From Pseudomonadota bacterium (GTDB lineage Bacteria > Pseudomonadota > Alphaproteobacteria > Sphingomonadales > Sphingomonadaceae), in contig JAFAEZ010000023.1 of the NCBI GenBank assembly GCA_023423775.1, positions 1 to 64,000 on the forward strand: a stretch of 64,000 bases of DNA, given 5' to 3'. A model generated the notes under the pieces. It had not been told where the DNA came from. It worked only from the letters and a program-made list of their open reading frames with translations, and ran no database searches. Each line of letters starts with the position of its first letter. Within the stretch, counting starts at the first letter, position 1. Of this stretch, positions 26,010-35,443 are shown piece by piece. Both the position numbers and the translations under genes were made by a program.

Positions 26010-29000
26010 TTATTCGGCGGGAAGCGGAGCTCCCGCAAGGTCCGGGCCGTGGCCTGCCGCCGGCCGCTTCAATTGCGCTTCCAGCTCGCGGCTCACCGCC
26101 TCCGGGGAGCCCGTAAAGCGTGCGAGGCGAGAGTAAAGCAATGGAATCAGGAACAGGGTGATGATTGTCGAAATCGAGACGCCCCAGACGACGACCACGC
26201 CGATCGCCTGGCGCGCGGCGGCGCCGGCGCCGCTCGCGATCATCAACGGCACGGCGCCGGCCGCCGTCGCGATCGACGTCATCAGGATCGGGCGCAGGCG
26301 CCGCACCGCCGCGTCGCGAATGGCGGTGCCGATGTCGCGGCCGGCGTCGCGCAATTGGTTGGCGAATTCGACGATCAGAATGCCGTTCTTGGCGGCGAGG
26401 CCGACCAGCATGACGATGCCGACCTGGCTGTAGAGGTTGAGCGTCTGGCCCATCACGGCGAGCCCGATCACGCCGCCGGCCACGGCGAGCGGGACGGTGG
26501 TGATGATCACCGCGGGATGGACGAAGCTTTCGAACTGTGCGCCGAGCAGCAGATAGACGACGAGAATGGTGAGCGCGAAGACGATGTAGATCGATCCGCC
26601 GGCTTCCTTGAACGACTGGCTCTCGCCGCGATAACCGACGGCCGTGACTTCGGGCGATGCGGCGGCCTGCTGCTCCAGGAATGTGAGCGCCTCGCCGAGC
26701 GAGTATCCGGGCGCGAGGCCGCCCGAGAGCGTGATCGCGCGCAGCTTATTGTAGCGGCCAAGGTCGCGCGCGCCCGCCGTCTCGCGCAAGGTGACGAGGT
26801 TGGACAGAGCGACGAGGTCACCGGTGCGGCTGCGCACATAGATCGAGGCGAGATTGGCCTCGGTGGCACGCGCGCCGGCCTCGGCCTGGACGACGACGCG
26901 ATATTCCTCGCCGCGATCGACATAGGTCGAGACGCGGCGCGAACCGAGCAGGCTCTGCAGCGCTTGGCTGACGTCGGCGACCGAGACGCCGAGATCGCCG
27001 GCCCGTGTCGTATCGACGTCGATGCGGATCTGCGGCTTGGTTTCCTTATAGTCGGAATCGAGGTTGATCAGGCCCGGATTGTTGGCCGCCGCGGCGATGA
27101 TGCGATCGCGGGCGCGGGCGAGATCCTGATAGGTCGATCCGGCGATCACGAAGTTCACCGGCTGGCCGCGGCCGCGGCCGATCGACGAGCGCACTGAGGC
27201 GTTGCCGCGCACCTGCGGCATCTGGCTCAGGATCTTGTTGACCTCGGTCACCACTTCCTGGGTGGTCTGCTCGCGCTCCTCCCAGGGCTTGAGGAAGATC
27301 GTGAAGGCGCCCGAATTGAAATCGTCGCTTGAGCCGAAGCCGCCCGGCGTGCGTGCGATGACCGCGCGGACCGCGCCCTTCTCGGTCAGCTGCAGGATCT
27401 TGCCCTGCGCGTCCAATACGTAGCGGTCCATTGCCGCGAAGCCGGTGCCTTCGGGCGCGGTGATGTTCGCGCTGAGGATCCCGACATCCTCGCTCGGCAC
27501 GAGCTCGGATTGGAGCGTGGTGAACAGGAAGCCGGCCACCGCCAGAAACAGGGCGACGGCGGCGAGCGGGAGCGCCGGCTTGCGCAGTACGCGATCGAGG
27601 AAGTCCGCATAGCCCCGCTCGAGCCGGCGGAAGCGCGTATCGATCCACTGCGCCAGGCGTCCCCGCTCCTCATGACGCAGCATCTTCGAGCACAGCATCG
27701 GCGCCAGGCTCAAGGCCAAGAAGCCGGAGAAGGCGACGGCGCCGATCATTGCCACCGCGAGCTCGCGGAACAGCAGGCCGGTCGTGCCGGTGATGAACAT
27801 GATCGGCACGAAGACGGCGCAGACGACGAGCGTCGTCGAGATGATCGCGAAGCCGACCTGGCGCGTACCTTCATAGGCGGCCTTGAGCGGCGGCTCGCCC
27901 TGCTCGATGCGGTGATAGACGTTTTCGAGCACGACGATGGCGTCGTCGACGACGATGCCGATCGACAGCACCATGGCGAGCAGGGTGAGCAGGTTGATCG
28001 AGTAGCCGGCAAGCCACAGCACCGCGAAGCTGCCGAGCAGGCAGAGCGGCACGGTCACGGCCGGAATGAGGGTCGCGCGCCAGCTGCCGAGGAACAGGAA
28101 GATGACGAGCACGACCAGGATCGCCGCTTCGGCCAGCGTTTGCCAGACCTTGTCGATCGCGCGGCTGATGAACAGCGACTCGTCCGATCCCACGGTGACG
28201 GTCATGCCCTCGGGCAGAGTCGGCCGGATCTGCTCGACCATGTCCTTGGCCGCCTGCGCGACTGCGAGCGTGTTCGCGCCCGACTGGCGGACGATGCCGA
28301 GGCCGACCGCGGAATCGCCGTTGGCGCGGAAGGCGGAATAGGGATTTTCGGGCCCCTGCTCGACCCTCGCGACGTCGCCGAGGCGGACGAGATAGCCGCC
28401 CGCCCCGCGGCCGACGACGAGCTGGGCGAATTGCTGGGGGGTGGTGAACGGCCGCTCGACGCGGAGCGTGACGTTCTGGTCGGCGGATTCGAGGCGGCCG
28501 GCGGGGAGCTCGACATTCTGCCGGCGCAGCGCATTCTCGACATCGGCGGGAGTCAGCTGGAATGCGGCGAGCCGCTCGGGCTGCATCCACACCCGCATCG
28601 CCGGCCGCGCTTCGCCGCCGACGAACACGCGTGCGACGCCGTCGATCGAGGAAAAGCGGTCGAGCACGTTGCGGTCGACATAGTCGCTGAGCTCGAGCCG
28701 GCTCCAGCCCGCCTTCGAGAAGACCAGGAACATGATCGGAGAGGCGTCGGCATCGACCTTGCGCACCTGTGAGGCGAGCGCCTCCTCGGGCAAATCCTGG
28801 GCCGCCGAGCCGACGCGGTCGCGCACGTCGTTGGCGGCGGAATCGATGTCGCGGCCCGGAGCGAACTCGATCGAAATGTCGGAGCGACCATCCTGCGAGC
28901 GCGAGGTGATCGTCTGCAGGCCCTCGATGCCCGACAGCCGTTCCTCGAGCACTTGGGTGATGCGGCTTTCGACGACGCTTGCCGCGGCGCCGATATATTG

Positions 29001-29147
29001 GGTCTCCACCGACACGACCGGCGGATCGACGTCGGGATATTCGCGGACTGAGAGGCTGAGAAAGCCGACGGCGCCGATCACGGCCAGGAGGATGGCGAGA
29101 ACCGCCGCAAAGACCGGGCGCTTGACCGAGATGTCGGAGAGTCTCAT
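26010..29147 (-). CDS. RND multidrug efflux permease (AcrB/MexB-like, HAE1)
   Basis: Inner-membrane proton/drug antiporter, 1045 residues. N-terminal SVKRPVFAAVLAILLAVIG, two large periplasmic loops, and the essential Asp pair of TM4 in IGIVVDDAIVVLENVYHRIEQG. VPIMFITGTTGLLFRELAVAM and the second-half GIVMLVGLAAKNGILIVEFANQLRDAG are canonical. It lies 9 bp after the periplasmic adaptor gene. No outer-membrane channel gene is adjacent, so it must share a TolC-like protein encoded elsewhere. Confidence 0.95.
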   Translation of the reverse strand: MRLSDISVKRPVFAAVLAILLAVIGAVGFLSLSVREYPDVDPPVVSVETQYIGAAASVVESRITQVLEERLSGIEGLQTITSRSQDGRSDISIEFAPGRDIDSAANDVRDRVGSAAQDLPEEALASQVRKVDADASPIMFLVFSKAGWSRLELSDYVDRNVLDRFSSIDGVARVFVGGEARPAMRVWMQPERLAAFQLTPADVENALRRQNVELPAGRLESADQNVTLRVERPFTTPQQFAQLVVGRGAGGYLVRLGDVARVEQGPENPYSAFRANGDSAVGLGIVRQSGANTLAVAQAAKDMVEQIRPTLPEGMTVTVGSDESLFISRAIDKVWQTLAEAAILVVLVIFLFLGSWRATLIPAVTVPLCLLGSFAVLWLAGYSINLLTLLAMVLSIGIVVDDAIVVLENVYHRIEQGEPPLKAAYEGTRQVGFAIISTTLVVCAVFVPIMFITGTTGLLFRELAVAMIGAVAFSGFLALSLAPMLCSKMLRHEERGRLAQWIDTRFRRLERGYADFLDRVLRKPALPLAAVALFLAVAGFLFTTLQSELVPSEDVGILSANITAPEGTGFAAMDRYVLDAQGKILQLTEKGAVRAVIARTPGGFGSSDDFNSGAFTIFLKPWEEREQTTQEVVTEVNKILSQMPQVRGNASVRSSIGRGRGQPVNFVIAGSTYQDLARARDRIIAAAANNPGLINLDSDYKETKPQIRIDVDTTRAGDLGVSVADVSQALQSLLGSRRVSTYVDRGEEYRVVVQAEAGARATEANLASIYVRSRTGDLVALSNLVTLRETAGARDLGRYNKLRAITLSGGLAPGYSLGEALTFLEQQAAASPEVTAVGYRGESQSFKEAGGSIYIVFALTILVVYLLLGAQFESFVHPAVIITTVPLAVAGGVIGLAVMGQTLNLYSQVGIVMLVGLAAKNGILIVEFANQLRDAGRDIGTAIRDAAVRRLRPILMTSIATAAGAVPLMIASGAGAAARQAIGVVVVWGVSISTIITLFLIPLLYSRLARFTGSPEAVSRELEAQLKRPAAGHGPDLAGAPLPAE

Positions 29148-29156
29148 CGGCCTTGC

Positions 29157-30233
29157 CTAGTCGCCCTTGGCCGCTTCACGCCCTGCCGGCGGGCGCTCGG
29201 CGTTCGCTGCGCCGGCGAGCCGCACCTTCATGCCGTCGGACAGTTTCACCACACCTTCGGTGACGACCTTCTGTCCGGGGCGCAGGCCCTCCACGATCTC
29301 GATCCGACCCTCGGAGCGGACGCCGGTGCGGACCGGCACGCGCTTGGCCTCTCCGCCCTCGGCGATGGTGTAGACGAAGCGGCTGTCGCCCTCGCCCACC
29401 ACCGACAGTTCTGGGACCGACAGCGACATGCGCGGCGCCGTCTCGATGGCGACGGTGAGAAGCATGCCCGGCTTCAGCTTGCGATCCGGATTAGGCAGGC
29501 GCGCGCGCACCGTGACCGAGCGCGTATTGGGGTCGATCACCGGATCGATCGTGGCGATCTGGCCGCGAAACGGCTGGTCGGGATAAGCCGCTGAGCGTGC
29601 CTCGATCGTCTGGCCCGGCTTGAGCGCGGCCAGCATCGTCTCCGGAACCGAGAAATCGAGTTTGATCGAGGACAGATCGCTGATCGTCGCAATCTCCGTG
29701 CCTGCGGTCACGACCGCGCCGGGAGAAATGTTGCGCAGCGACACCCAGCCTGAGAAAGGCGCGGTGACGACGCGGTCGCCAATCTGGGCGCGTGCGCCCG
29801 CCGCCTGGGCCCGTGCCTGGGCCGCCAGCGCCTGCTGCGTGTCGAGGCTGGAGTTGGTCGCGAACCCGCGCTCCTTCAGTTCCTGGACGCGCTGCAATTG
29901 CTGCGCCGCCTCGCGCGCCCGGGCCTGTGCCTCGGACAATTGGGCATTCTCCTGGCCCTGAGCCAGAACGGCGACGACCTGGCCACGATTGACGTAGCCG
30001 CCATCGTCGAAATTGAGGCGCACGATCCGCTCGGTCACCGGGGCGGACAGGGTCACCTGCTCGTTGGCCCGCGCAGTGCCGACGGCGTCGATCCGCTCGA
30101 TGAACCGCATCGTGGTGGCCGGCTCGACCGTGACCACGGGCGGCGGCCGGTCGCGTCCCTTGGTTTCGCCGCCGCTGCAGGCAGCGAGGGCACCCAGAAT
30201 CGCGAGCGAAAGAGGTAAACGAAAGTTGCGCAC
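29157..30233 (-). CDS. RND efflux periplasmic adaptor (membrane fusion protein)
   Basis: About 358 residues. Starting at GTG 30233 gives a clean lipoprotein signal MRNFRLPLSLAILGALAAC. A TTG at 30269 overlapping the tlyA stop is the alternative and would add 12 residues. Domains: lipoyl half-sites (VTERIVRLNFDDGGYVNRGQ and VTAPFSGWVS), an alpha-helical hairpin (about 85-140), beta-barrel and membrane-proximal domain (LSVPELSVVGEG). It bridges the RND pump and the outer-membrane channel. Confidence 0.93.
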   Translation of the reverse strand: MRNFRLPLSLAILGALAACSGGETKGRDRPPPVVTVEPATTMRFIERIDAVGTARANEQVTLSAPVTERIVRLNFDDGGYVNRGQVVAVLAQGQENAQLSEAQARAREAAQQLQRVQELKERGFATNSSLDTQQALAAQARAQAAGARAQIGDRVVTAPFSGWVSLRNISPGAVVTAGTEIATISDLSSIKLDFSVPETMLAALKPGQTIEARSAAYPDQPFRGQIATIDPVIDPNTRSVTVRARLPNPDRKLKPGMLLTVAIETAPRMSLSVPELSVVGEGDSRFVYTIAEGGEAKRVPVRTGVRSEGRIEIVEGLRPGQKVVTEGVVKLSDGMKVRLAGAANAERPPAGREAAKGD

Positions 30234-30265
30234 GGTGGGGGCGCTAGCCTGTGGCCGCAATGGGA

Positions 30266-31000
30266 TCAAGCGCGCTGTGCGGCCAGTAGGAACTCTTTAT
30301 TTCCTTCCGGTCCCATGATCGGACTTTCGATCACGCCTGCAACGCCCCACCCGCGCGATTCTATCCAAGCCTTGGCGGCATCGCAAACCCGTTCGTGCAC
30401 AAGGGGATCGCGCACGACGCCGCCCTTGCCGATCTCGCTCCGCTCCGCCTCGAACTGCGGCTTGATGAGCGCGACCAGCCGCCCGCCAGGCTTCACGAAG
30501 TCTATCGCGGTGTCCAGCACCTTGGCGAGGCCGATGAAGCTCGCATCGCAGACGACGAGGTCGACCGGCTCGGTGATGATGGCGTCTGTGAGGTAGCGGG
30601 CGTTGGTCTTCTCGTGGACGACGACGCGCGGATCCTGCCGGAGCTTCCAGGCGAGCTGGTTGGTGCCGGAATCGACCGCGAACACCTTGGCGGCGCCGTT
30701 CTGCAGCAGCACGTCGGTGAAGCCGCCGGTCGAGGAGCCGACGTCGATCGCGACCGCGCCGGTCACATCCCAGCCGAAATGCTCGAGAGCGTGGGCGAGC
30801 TTCAACCCGCCGCGCGACACCCAGGGATGGTCCTTGCCGCGCACTTCGAGCGGCACATCCTCGGCCATCGCCTGCCCGGCCTTGTCGATCTTGCGCTCGC
30901 CCGAAAAGACCAGCCCGGCGAGGATCAGAGCCTGCGCCCGCGCCCGGCTCTCCGCCAGCCCGCGATCGACGAGCATCTGGTCGACGCGCAGCTTAGCCAT
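30266..31000 (-). CDS. tlyA: TlyA-family rRNA (cytidine-2'-O)-methyltransferase
   Basis: 244 residues: S4 RNA-binding domain (RVDQMLVDRGLAESRARAQALI, residues 4-65) followed by an FtsJ-like methyltransferase with SAM motif AIDVGSSTGGFTDVLL. Members methylate 16S/23S rRNA cytidines, and in mycobacteria loss gives capreomycin resistance; some were called haemolysins. It lies 46 bp after dxs, an association seen in many bacteria. The stop overlaps a possible TTG start of the efflux adaptor. Confidence 0.93.
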   Translation of the reverse strand: MAKLRVDQMLVDRGLAESRARAQALILAGLVFSGERKIDKAGQAMAEDVPLEVRGKDHPWVSRGGLKLAHALEHFGWDVTGAVAIDVGSSTGGFTDVLLQNGAAKVFAVDSGTNQLAWKLRQDPRVVVHEKTNARYLTDAIITEPVDLVVCDASFIGLAKVLDTAIDFVKPGGRLVALIKPQFEAERSEIGKGGVVRDPLVHERVCDAAKAWIESRGWGVAGVIESPIMGPEGNKEFLLAAQRA

Positions 31001-31046
31001 GGAATGTGCCCCCTTTGCGACCCGCGCCCCTGCGTGAAGCCCTTTC

Positions 31047-32972
31047 CTAGGCCCGCGCGCCTTCGATTACCCCACTGCTGTTGTGGCGGAGCGCCTTCAG
31101 GACCGTGTCGACGATCGCGTCTGCGTCGAGGCCCGCCTCGGCATATTGCTTCTCGGGTTTGTCCTGGTCCTGGAACGTGTCGGGCAGGCGCATGGTGCGG
31201 ATCTTGAGGCCGCAATCGATCAGGCCCTTGTCGCTGGCCATGGTGAGGACATGGGCGCCGAGACCGCCGATGGCGGCCTCCTCGACCGTCACCGCCACTT
31301 CGTGGGTGGTGAGCAACCTGCGGATGAGCTCCTCATCGAGCGGCTTGGCGAAGCGCAGGTCCGCGACCGTGGTCGAGAGCCCCTTCCCTTCGAGCACGTC
31401 GGCCGCCTTCAGCGCTTCCTCGAGGCGGGTGCCGAGCGAGAGGATCGCGACCTTCTTGCCCTCGCGGACGATCCGGCCCTTGCCGATCTCGAGTTGCTGC
31501 GGGACCGCGGGCACGCCGATACCGGTGCCGTTGCCGCGCGGATAGCGCACGGCGATCGGGCCGCCGTCGTGCAGCGCCATCGTGTGTACCATGTGCGTCA
31601 GCTCGGCTTCGTCGGCGGCCGCCATCACGACGAAATTGGGCAGGGTGCAGAGGTAGGCGAGGTCGAAGCTGCCGGCATGGGTCGAGCCGTCGGCGCCGAC
31701 CAGCCCGGCGCGGTCCATCGCGAAGCGCACCGGCAAATTCTGGATGGCGACGTCATGCACCACCTGGTCATAGGCGCGCTGCAGGAAGGTCGAGTAGATG
31801 GCGACGAACGGCCGATAGCCCTGCGCGGCGAGGCCGGCCGCGAAGGTCACCGCATGCTGCTCGGCAATACCGACGTCGAACGTGCGATCGGGGAACCGCG
31901 CTTCGAACTTGTCCAGGCCGGTCCCCGACGGCATTGCCGCCGTGATCGCCACGACCTTTTCGTCGCGCGCCGCCTCGGCGATCAGCGCCTGGGCGAAGAC
32001 GCCGGTATAGCTCGGCGGACCCGCCGGCGCCTTGGCCTGCTCGCCCGAGACGACGTCGAACTTCTGGACGCCGTGATATTTGTCGGCCGCGGCCTCGGCG
32101 GGCGCGTAGCCCTTGCCCTTCTTGGTCACGACATGGACCAGCATCGGCCCGAGATCGGCGTCGCGGACATTCTCGAGGATCGGGATCAGGCGATCGATGT
32201 CGTGGCCATCGACGGGGCCGACATAATAGAAACCGAGCTCCTCGAAGAGCGTGCCGCCGGTCGCCATGCCGCGGGCGAATTCCTCCGCCTTGCGCGCGGC
32301 ATTGTGGAGCGGCGTCGGCAGCCTGCGCGCGAAGCGCTGGGCGAGGTGGCGGACCGAGAGATAGCTGTCCGAACTCACCAGCCGCGCGAGATAGGCCGAG
32401 AGCCCGCCCACCGGCGGCGCGATCGACATGTCGTTGTCGTTCAAGATCACGACCAGCCGGTTGCCGGCCTCGCGGGCATTGTTCATCGCCTCATAGGCCA
32501 TGCCGGCGCTCATCGCGCCGTCGCCGATCACCGCGATCGCCTTGCCCGGGGTTCCGGCGAGCTTGTTCGCCACGGCAAAGCCAAGCGCGGCCGAGATCGA
32601 GGTCGAGCTGTGCGCCGCGCCGAACGGGTCGTACTCGCTCTCGCTGCGCTTGGTGAAGCCGCTGAGGCCGCCACCCATGCGCAGGGTGCGGATGCGGTCG
32701 CGCCGGCCGGTGATGATCTTATGCGGATAGCATTGGTGGCCGACGTCCCAGATTAGCCGGTCGTCGGGCGTGTTGAACACGTAATGGAGCGCGACGGTGA
32801 GCTCGACCACGCCGAGGCCGGCGCCGAGATGGCCGCCGGTGACCGAGACGGCCGAGATCGTTTCCGCGCGCAGTTCGTCGGCGAACTGACGGAGCTGCTC
32901 GGGCCGCAGGCGGCGGAGCTGATCGGGCGTGTCGACCGTGTCGAGAAGGGGCGTGAGCGGGCGATCGGTCAT
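31047..32972 (-). CDS. dxs: 1-deoxy-D-xylulose-5-phosphate synthase
   Basis: TPP-dependent first enzyme of the MEP isoprenoid pathway, 641 residues. TPP motif [32 protein letters not shown], then the pyrimidine-binding and C-terminal transketolase-like domains ([35 protein letters not shown]). AAAGGA precedes the ATG. It feeds ubiquinone, carotenoid and cell-wall lipid synthesis. Upstream of tlyA in the same orientation. Confidence 0.96.
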   Translation of the reverse strand: MTDRPLTPLLDTVDTPDQLRRLRPEQLRQFADELRAETISAVSVTGGHLGAGLGVVELTVALHYVFNTPDDRLIWDVGHQCYPHKIITGRRDRIRTLRMGGGLSGFTKRSESEYDPFGAAHSSTSISAALGFAVANKLAGTPGKAIAVIGDGAMSAGMAYEAMNNAREAGNRLVVILNDNDMSIAPPVGGLSAYLARLVSSDSYLSVRHLAQRFARRLPTPLHNAARKAEEFARGMATGGTLFEELGFYYVGPVDGHDIDRLIPILENVRDADLGPMLVHVVTKKGKGYAPAEAAADKYHGVQKFDVVSGEQAKAPAGPPSYTGVFAQALIAEAARDEKVVAITAAMPSGTGLDKFEARFPDRTFDVGIAEQHAVTFAAGLAAQGYRPFVAIYSTFLQRAYDQVVHDVAIQNLPVRFAMDRAGLVGADGSTHAGSFDLAYLCTLPNFVVMAAADEAELTHMVHTMALHDGGPIAVRYPRGNGTGIGVPAVPQQLEIGKGRIVREGKKVAILSLGTRLEEALKAADVLEGKGLSTTVADLRFAKPLDEELIRRLLTTHEVAVTVEEAAIGGLGAHVLTMASDKGLIDCGLKIRTMRLPDTFQDQDKPEKQYAEAGLDADAIVDTVLKALRHNSSGVIEGARA

Positions 32973-33057
32973 CGGGTGTCCTTTACCGCGCCGCTCTTAG
33001 CGCTGCGGATTGTGCCTGTCGAATGATGAAACGGTGCAGGAACGGCGTAAGCGCCGC

Positions 33058-33519
33058 TCAGCGCCCCTCGCACTCGCTGCAGCGCCCGCGCACCTCGATC
33101 ACCGGGCGATCGGGCGAGAAGCCGGCCTTCACCGCTGCGGCGCGGACGCCGCTGGACAGGCTGTCGTCGTCGATATGGGTGGTCTGCCCGCAATGGTCGC
33201 AGATCAGGAAGATGCAGTCGTGCAGGCAATCGGGATGATCGTTGGCGATATAGGCGTTGGCGCTCTCGACGCGACGGGCGAGGTTCGAGCCGACGAACAG
33301 GTCGAGGATGCGATAGACGCTGTTCGCAGCGACGCGGCGACCCTGATCCTTGGAGACCTTATCGGCGATGTCGTAGGCCGAGGCCGGCTTGTCGAAGCTG
33401 GCCAGCGCATCGAAGATGGCGGCACGCATCGCCGTCCATTGTTCGCCGGACCGCTCCATCGTCGCCTTGGCGGCGGCGGCCAGCGAAGCGCCGGCATGCG
33501 AGTGATGCACATGAGCCAT
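33058..33519 (-). CDS. zur: Zinc uptake regulator (Fur family)
   Basis: 153 residues. Winged helix with ASYDIADK-like segment (PASAYDIADKVSKDQGRRVAANSVYRILD) and a C-terminal dimerisation domain. Structural zinc site: CDHC (about 119-122) and CSEC near the C-terminus. Regulatory metal ligands are suggested by HPDCLHDCIFLICDHC. Zur rather than Fur is supported by the Zur box on its promoter. Second gene of the merC-zur operon, hence autoregulated. Confidence 0.9.
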   Translation of the reverse strand: MAHVHHSHAGASLAAAAKATMERSGEQWTAMRAAIFDALASFDKPASAYDIADKVSKDQGRRVAANSVYRILDLFVGSNLARRVESANAYIANDHPDCLHDCIFLICDHCGQTTHIDDDSLSSGVRAAAVKAGFSPDRPVIEVRGRCSECEGR

Positions 33520-33557
33520 GACCGGCAGATAGGGCCTGGACGGCCCCGGAACAAGCG

Positions 33558-33926
33558 TCAGATCGTGGCGCGCCGGTTGAGGTCATGGCCGAGCGCGAGG
33601 ATGGCGACGCCAAGGATCGTATAGACCACTTCCATGCCGCTGTGCGGCAGGGTCAGCGCGCCCGCCATCACGCCGAGGCCGAGACCGCCGACGGCGGCCG
33701 GCATCATGAAACCGTGCTGAACGATGCCGCGGCCGAGCGCGACGATGCCGAGCAGAATCGCCATGACCAGGCCCACTTCGTGGATCACGGGGCTGAGCAG
33801 CAAGCCGCCGGCCGAGGCGAGCACGGCCAGGAGCACCGCACTGGCGAGGCAATGGACGAGGCAAAGGCCCGACAGGGCGATAGCCGCCCGGTCGATCGCT
33901 CCAGTGCTCGTTTCGCTCGCAAACAT
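33558..33926 (-). CDS. MerC-domain inner-membrane protein
   Basis: 122 residues, four hydrophobic segments. The motif GLCLVHCLASAV with two Cys and a His in the first helix is the MerC signature. Classical MerC transports mercuric ion, but here the gene is first in an operon with zur and behind a Zur box. No merA, merR or merP is nearby. A role in zinc homeostasis is therefore more likely than mercury resistance (inference). 38 bp separate it from zur. Confidence 0.85.
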   Translation of the reverse strand: MFASETSTGAIDRAAIALSGLCLVHCLASAVLLAVLASAGGLLLSPVIHEVGLVMAILLGIVALGRGIVQHGFMMPAAVGGLGLGVMAGALTLPHSGMEVVYTILGVAILALGHDLNRRATI

Positions 33927-33948
33927 CCTTGGTCCCTCTGCTCGGTCC

Positions 33949-33983
33949 TGTATAAGGGCGGAAGCGAGAAGTTACAACATTAC
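33949..33983 (-). promoter_or_regulatory. Promoter with overlapping Zur box for merC-zur
   Basis: -35 TTGTAA (33977-33972), 17-bp spacer, -10 TATACA (33954-33949). The 18 bp at 33966-33983 match the alphaproteobacterial Zur palindrome (GTAATGTTATAACATTAC) at 14 of 18 positions, with the half nearest ctaA almost perfect. The box covers the -35 element, so Zn-Zur should repress the operon. Confidence 0.7.
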
Positions 33984-34033
33984 ATAGGCCGAAAAGTTGC
34001 GGCTGGAGCGGAGTTTCCTGCGGCCACCGCTTA

Positions 34034-34062
34034 TCGACAAAGCGGCCGACTCGCTCCATAGC
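34034..34062 (+). promoter_or_regulatory. Predicted promoter of ctaA (leaderless)
   Basis: TCGACA (34034-34039), 17-bp spacer, CATAGC (34057-34062). The ctaA ATG at 34070 is 7 bp after the -10, with no Shine-Dalgarno, so a leaderless mRNA is predicted. The hexamers are imperfect, hence moderate confidence. Confidence 0.4.
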
Positions 34063-34069
34063 GCCCGGC

Positions 34070-35116
34070 ATGGCTACCCAGGTTCAAGCATCGGTCCGGC
34101 CGGCCGGAATCCGACCGCGCGCCCTCTCCCACTGGCTGCTGGTCGTGGCCGCTTTGGTCTTCCTGATGATCGTGGTCGGCGGCATCACGCGGCTCACCGA
34201 ATCCGGCCTGTCGATCACGCGCTGGGAGCCCGTTTCGGGCACGCTGCCGCCGCTCAATGCCGAACAGTGGCAGGAGGAGTTCGACGCCTACAAGGCGAGC
34301 CCCCAATATCAAAAGATCAACCGCGGCATGACGCTCGCCGAGTTCAAGGACATCTTCTTCTGGGAATATGTCCACCGCTTGCTCGGCCGCGTCATCGGCC
34401 TTGCCTTCGCGATCCCCTTCGTCTGGTTCGCATGGAAGAAGGCGATCCCGCGCGGCTATGGCTGGCGGCTTGGCGCCCTGCTCGCTTTGGGCGGGCTGCA
34501 GGGCTTCATCGGCTGGTGGATGGTCGCCTCGGGCCTGATCGACCGCCCCGATGTCAGCCACCTGCGCCTCGCCGTGCACCTGCTCACCGCCTTCCTGATT
34601 CTCGCCGGCCTCGTCTGGACCGCGCTCGACCTGCGCCTGCTCGATCGCGACCGGGCGGCGAAGCCGGTGCGGATGCCGACGGTCGGCATCTGGGCGCTGT
34701 CGGTCCTCGGCGTGCAGATGCTGTTCGGCGCCTATGTTGCCGGGCTCGACGCCGGCTATGCCTTCAACACCTGGCCGATGATGGGCAGCGAGTGGTTCCC
34801 GGCCGACACGCCGATGCTTGAGCCGTTCCTGCGCAATTACGTCGACAATCCGATCGTGGTGCAGTTCATCCACCGCTGGGTCGCCTTCGCGGTCGCGGTC
34901 ATGGCCTTCCTCCTCGCCTTCGAAGCGTGGAGCCGCAAGTTGCGCGCCGAGGCCATCGGCGTCGTCGCTGCCGTGTTCGTCCAGATCCTGATCGGCATCA
35001 TGACCTTGCTGAGCGGGGTCGACCTGTGGATCGCCGTCGCGCACCAGGGCATGGCGGCGATCCTGCTCGGCACGATCGTCCTCGCGTCGCACCGCATCGG
35101 TGCGCGACCGGCATGA
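34070..35116 (+). CDS. ctaA: Heme A synthase (COX15/CtaA)
   Basis: Converts heme O to heme A for cytochrome aa3 oxidase; 348 residues, eight membrane helices. The four conserved His positions are visible: EYVHRLLGR, VSHLRLAVHLL, FIHRWVAF and VAHQGMAAI. The soluble loop (about 50-85) with EFKDIFFWEY is typical of the proteobacterial class. It overlaps cutA by 4 bp (ATGA). Confidence 0.96.
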   Translation: MATQVQASVRPAGIRPRALSHWLLVVAALVFLMIVVGGITRLTESGLSITRWEPVSGTLPPLNAEQWQEEFDAYKASPQYQKINRGMTLAEFKDIFFWEYVHRLLGRVIGLAFAIPFVWFAWKKAIPRGYGWRLGALLALGGLQGFIGWWMVASGLIDRPDVSHLRLAVHLLTAFLILAGLVWTALDLRLLDRDRAAKPVRMPTVGIWALSVLGVQMLFGAYVAGLDAGYAFNTWPMMGSEWFPADTPMLEPFLRNYVDNPIVVQFIHRWVAFAVAVMAFLLAFEAWSRKLRAEAIGVVAAVFVQILIGIMTLLSGVDLWIAVAHQGMAAILLGTIVLASHRIGARPA

Positions 35117-35439
35117 GCGAAGCCGGCATCGTCACGGTCTACGCGGTCTTCGCGAATGCCGACGAAGCCCGCACCGTCGCCCGAACCGTGATCGACGAGC
35201 GGCTCGCCGCCTGCGCAAACCTGCTCGCGCCGTGCCGCTCGATCTACCGCTGGCAGGGCGCGATCGAGGAGGCCGAGGAGGTGCCGGTGCTGTTCAAGAC
35301 GGGAGCAGGCAGCGCCAAGGCACTGATCGCGCGCATCGCCGCGCTGCACAGCTACGACGTGCCCGCCGCCGTCGCCTGGCCGATCGCCGCTGCGCATGCG
35401 CCTTACGGCGAATGGGTGAGGGCCGAAACTGAAGCCTGA
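35113..35439 (+). CDS. cutA: Divalent-cation tolerance protein CutA
   Basis: 108 residues, trimeric ferredoxin-like fold (family knowledge). VTVYAVFANADEARTVAR, LAACANLLAPCRSIYRWQGAIEEAEEV and KTGAGS..LIARIAALHSYDVP are typical. Its ATG overlaps the ctaA stop (ATGA). CutA was linked to copper tolerance in E. coli, but its role remains uncertain. Coupling with a heme/copper-oxidase gene is suggestive only. Confidence 0.93.
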   Translation: MSEAGIVTVYAVFANADEARTVARTVIDERLAACANLLAPCRSIYRWQGAIEEAEEVPVLFKTGAGSAKALIARIAALHSYDVPAAVAWPIAAAHAPYGEWVRAETEA

Positions 35440-35443
35440 AGCG

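Noticed and set aside
33558..33926. MerC as part of a mercury-resistance mobile element
   Set aside because: No merA, merR, merP, transposase or terminal repeats nearby; base composition matches the surroundings, and the operon partner is zur.
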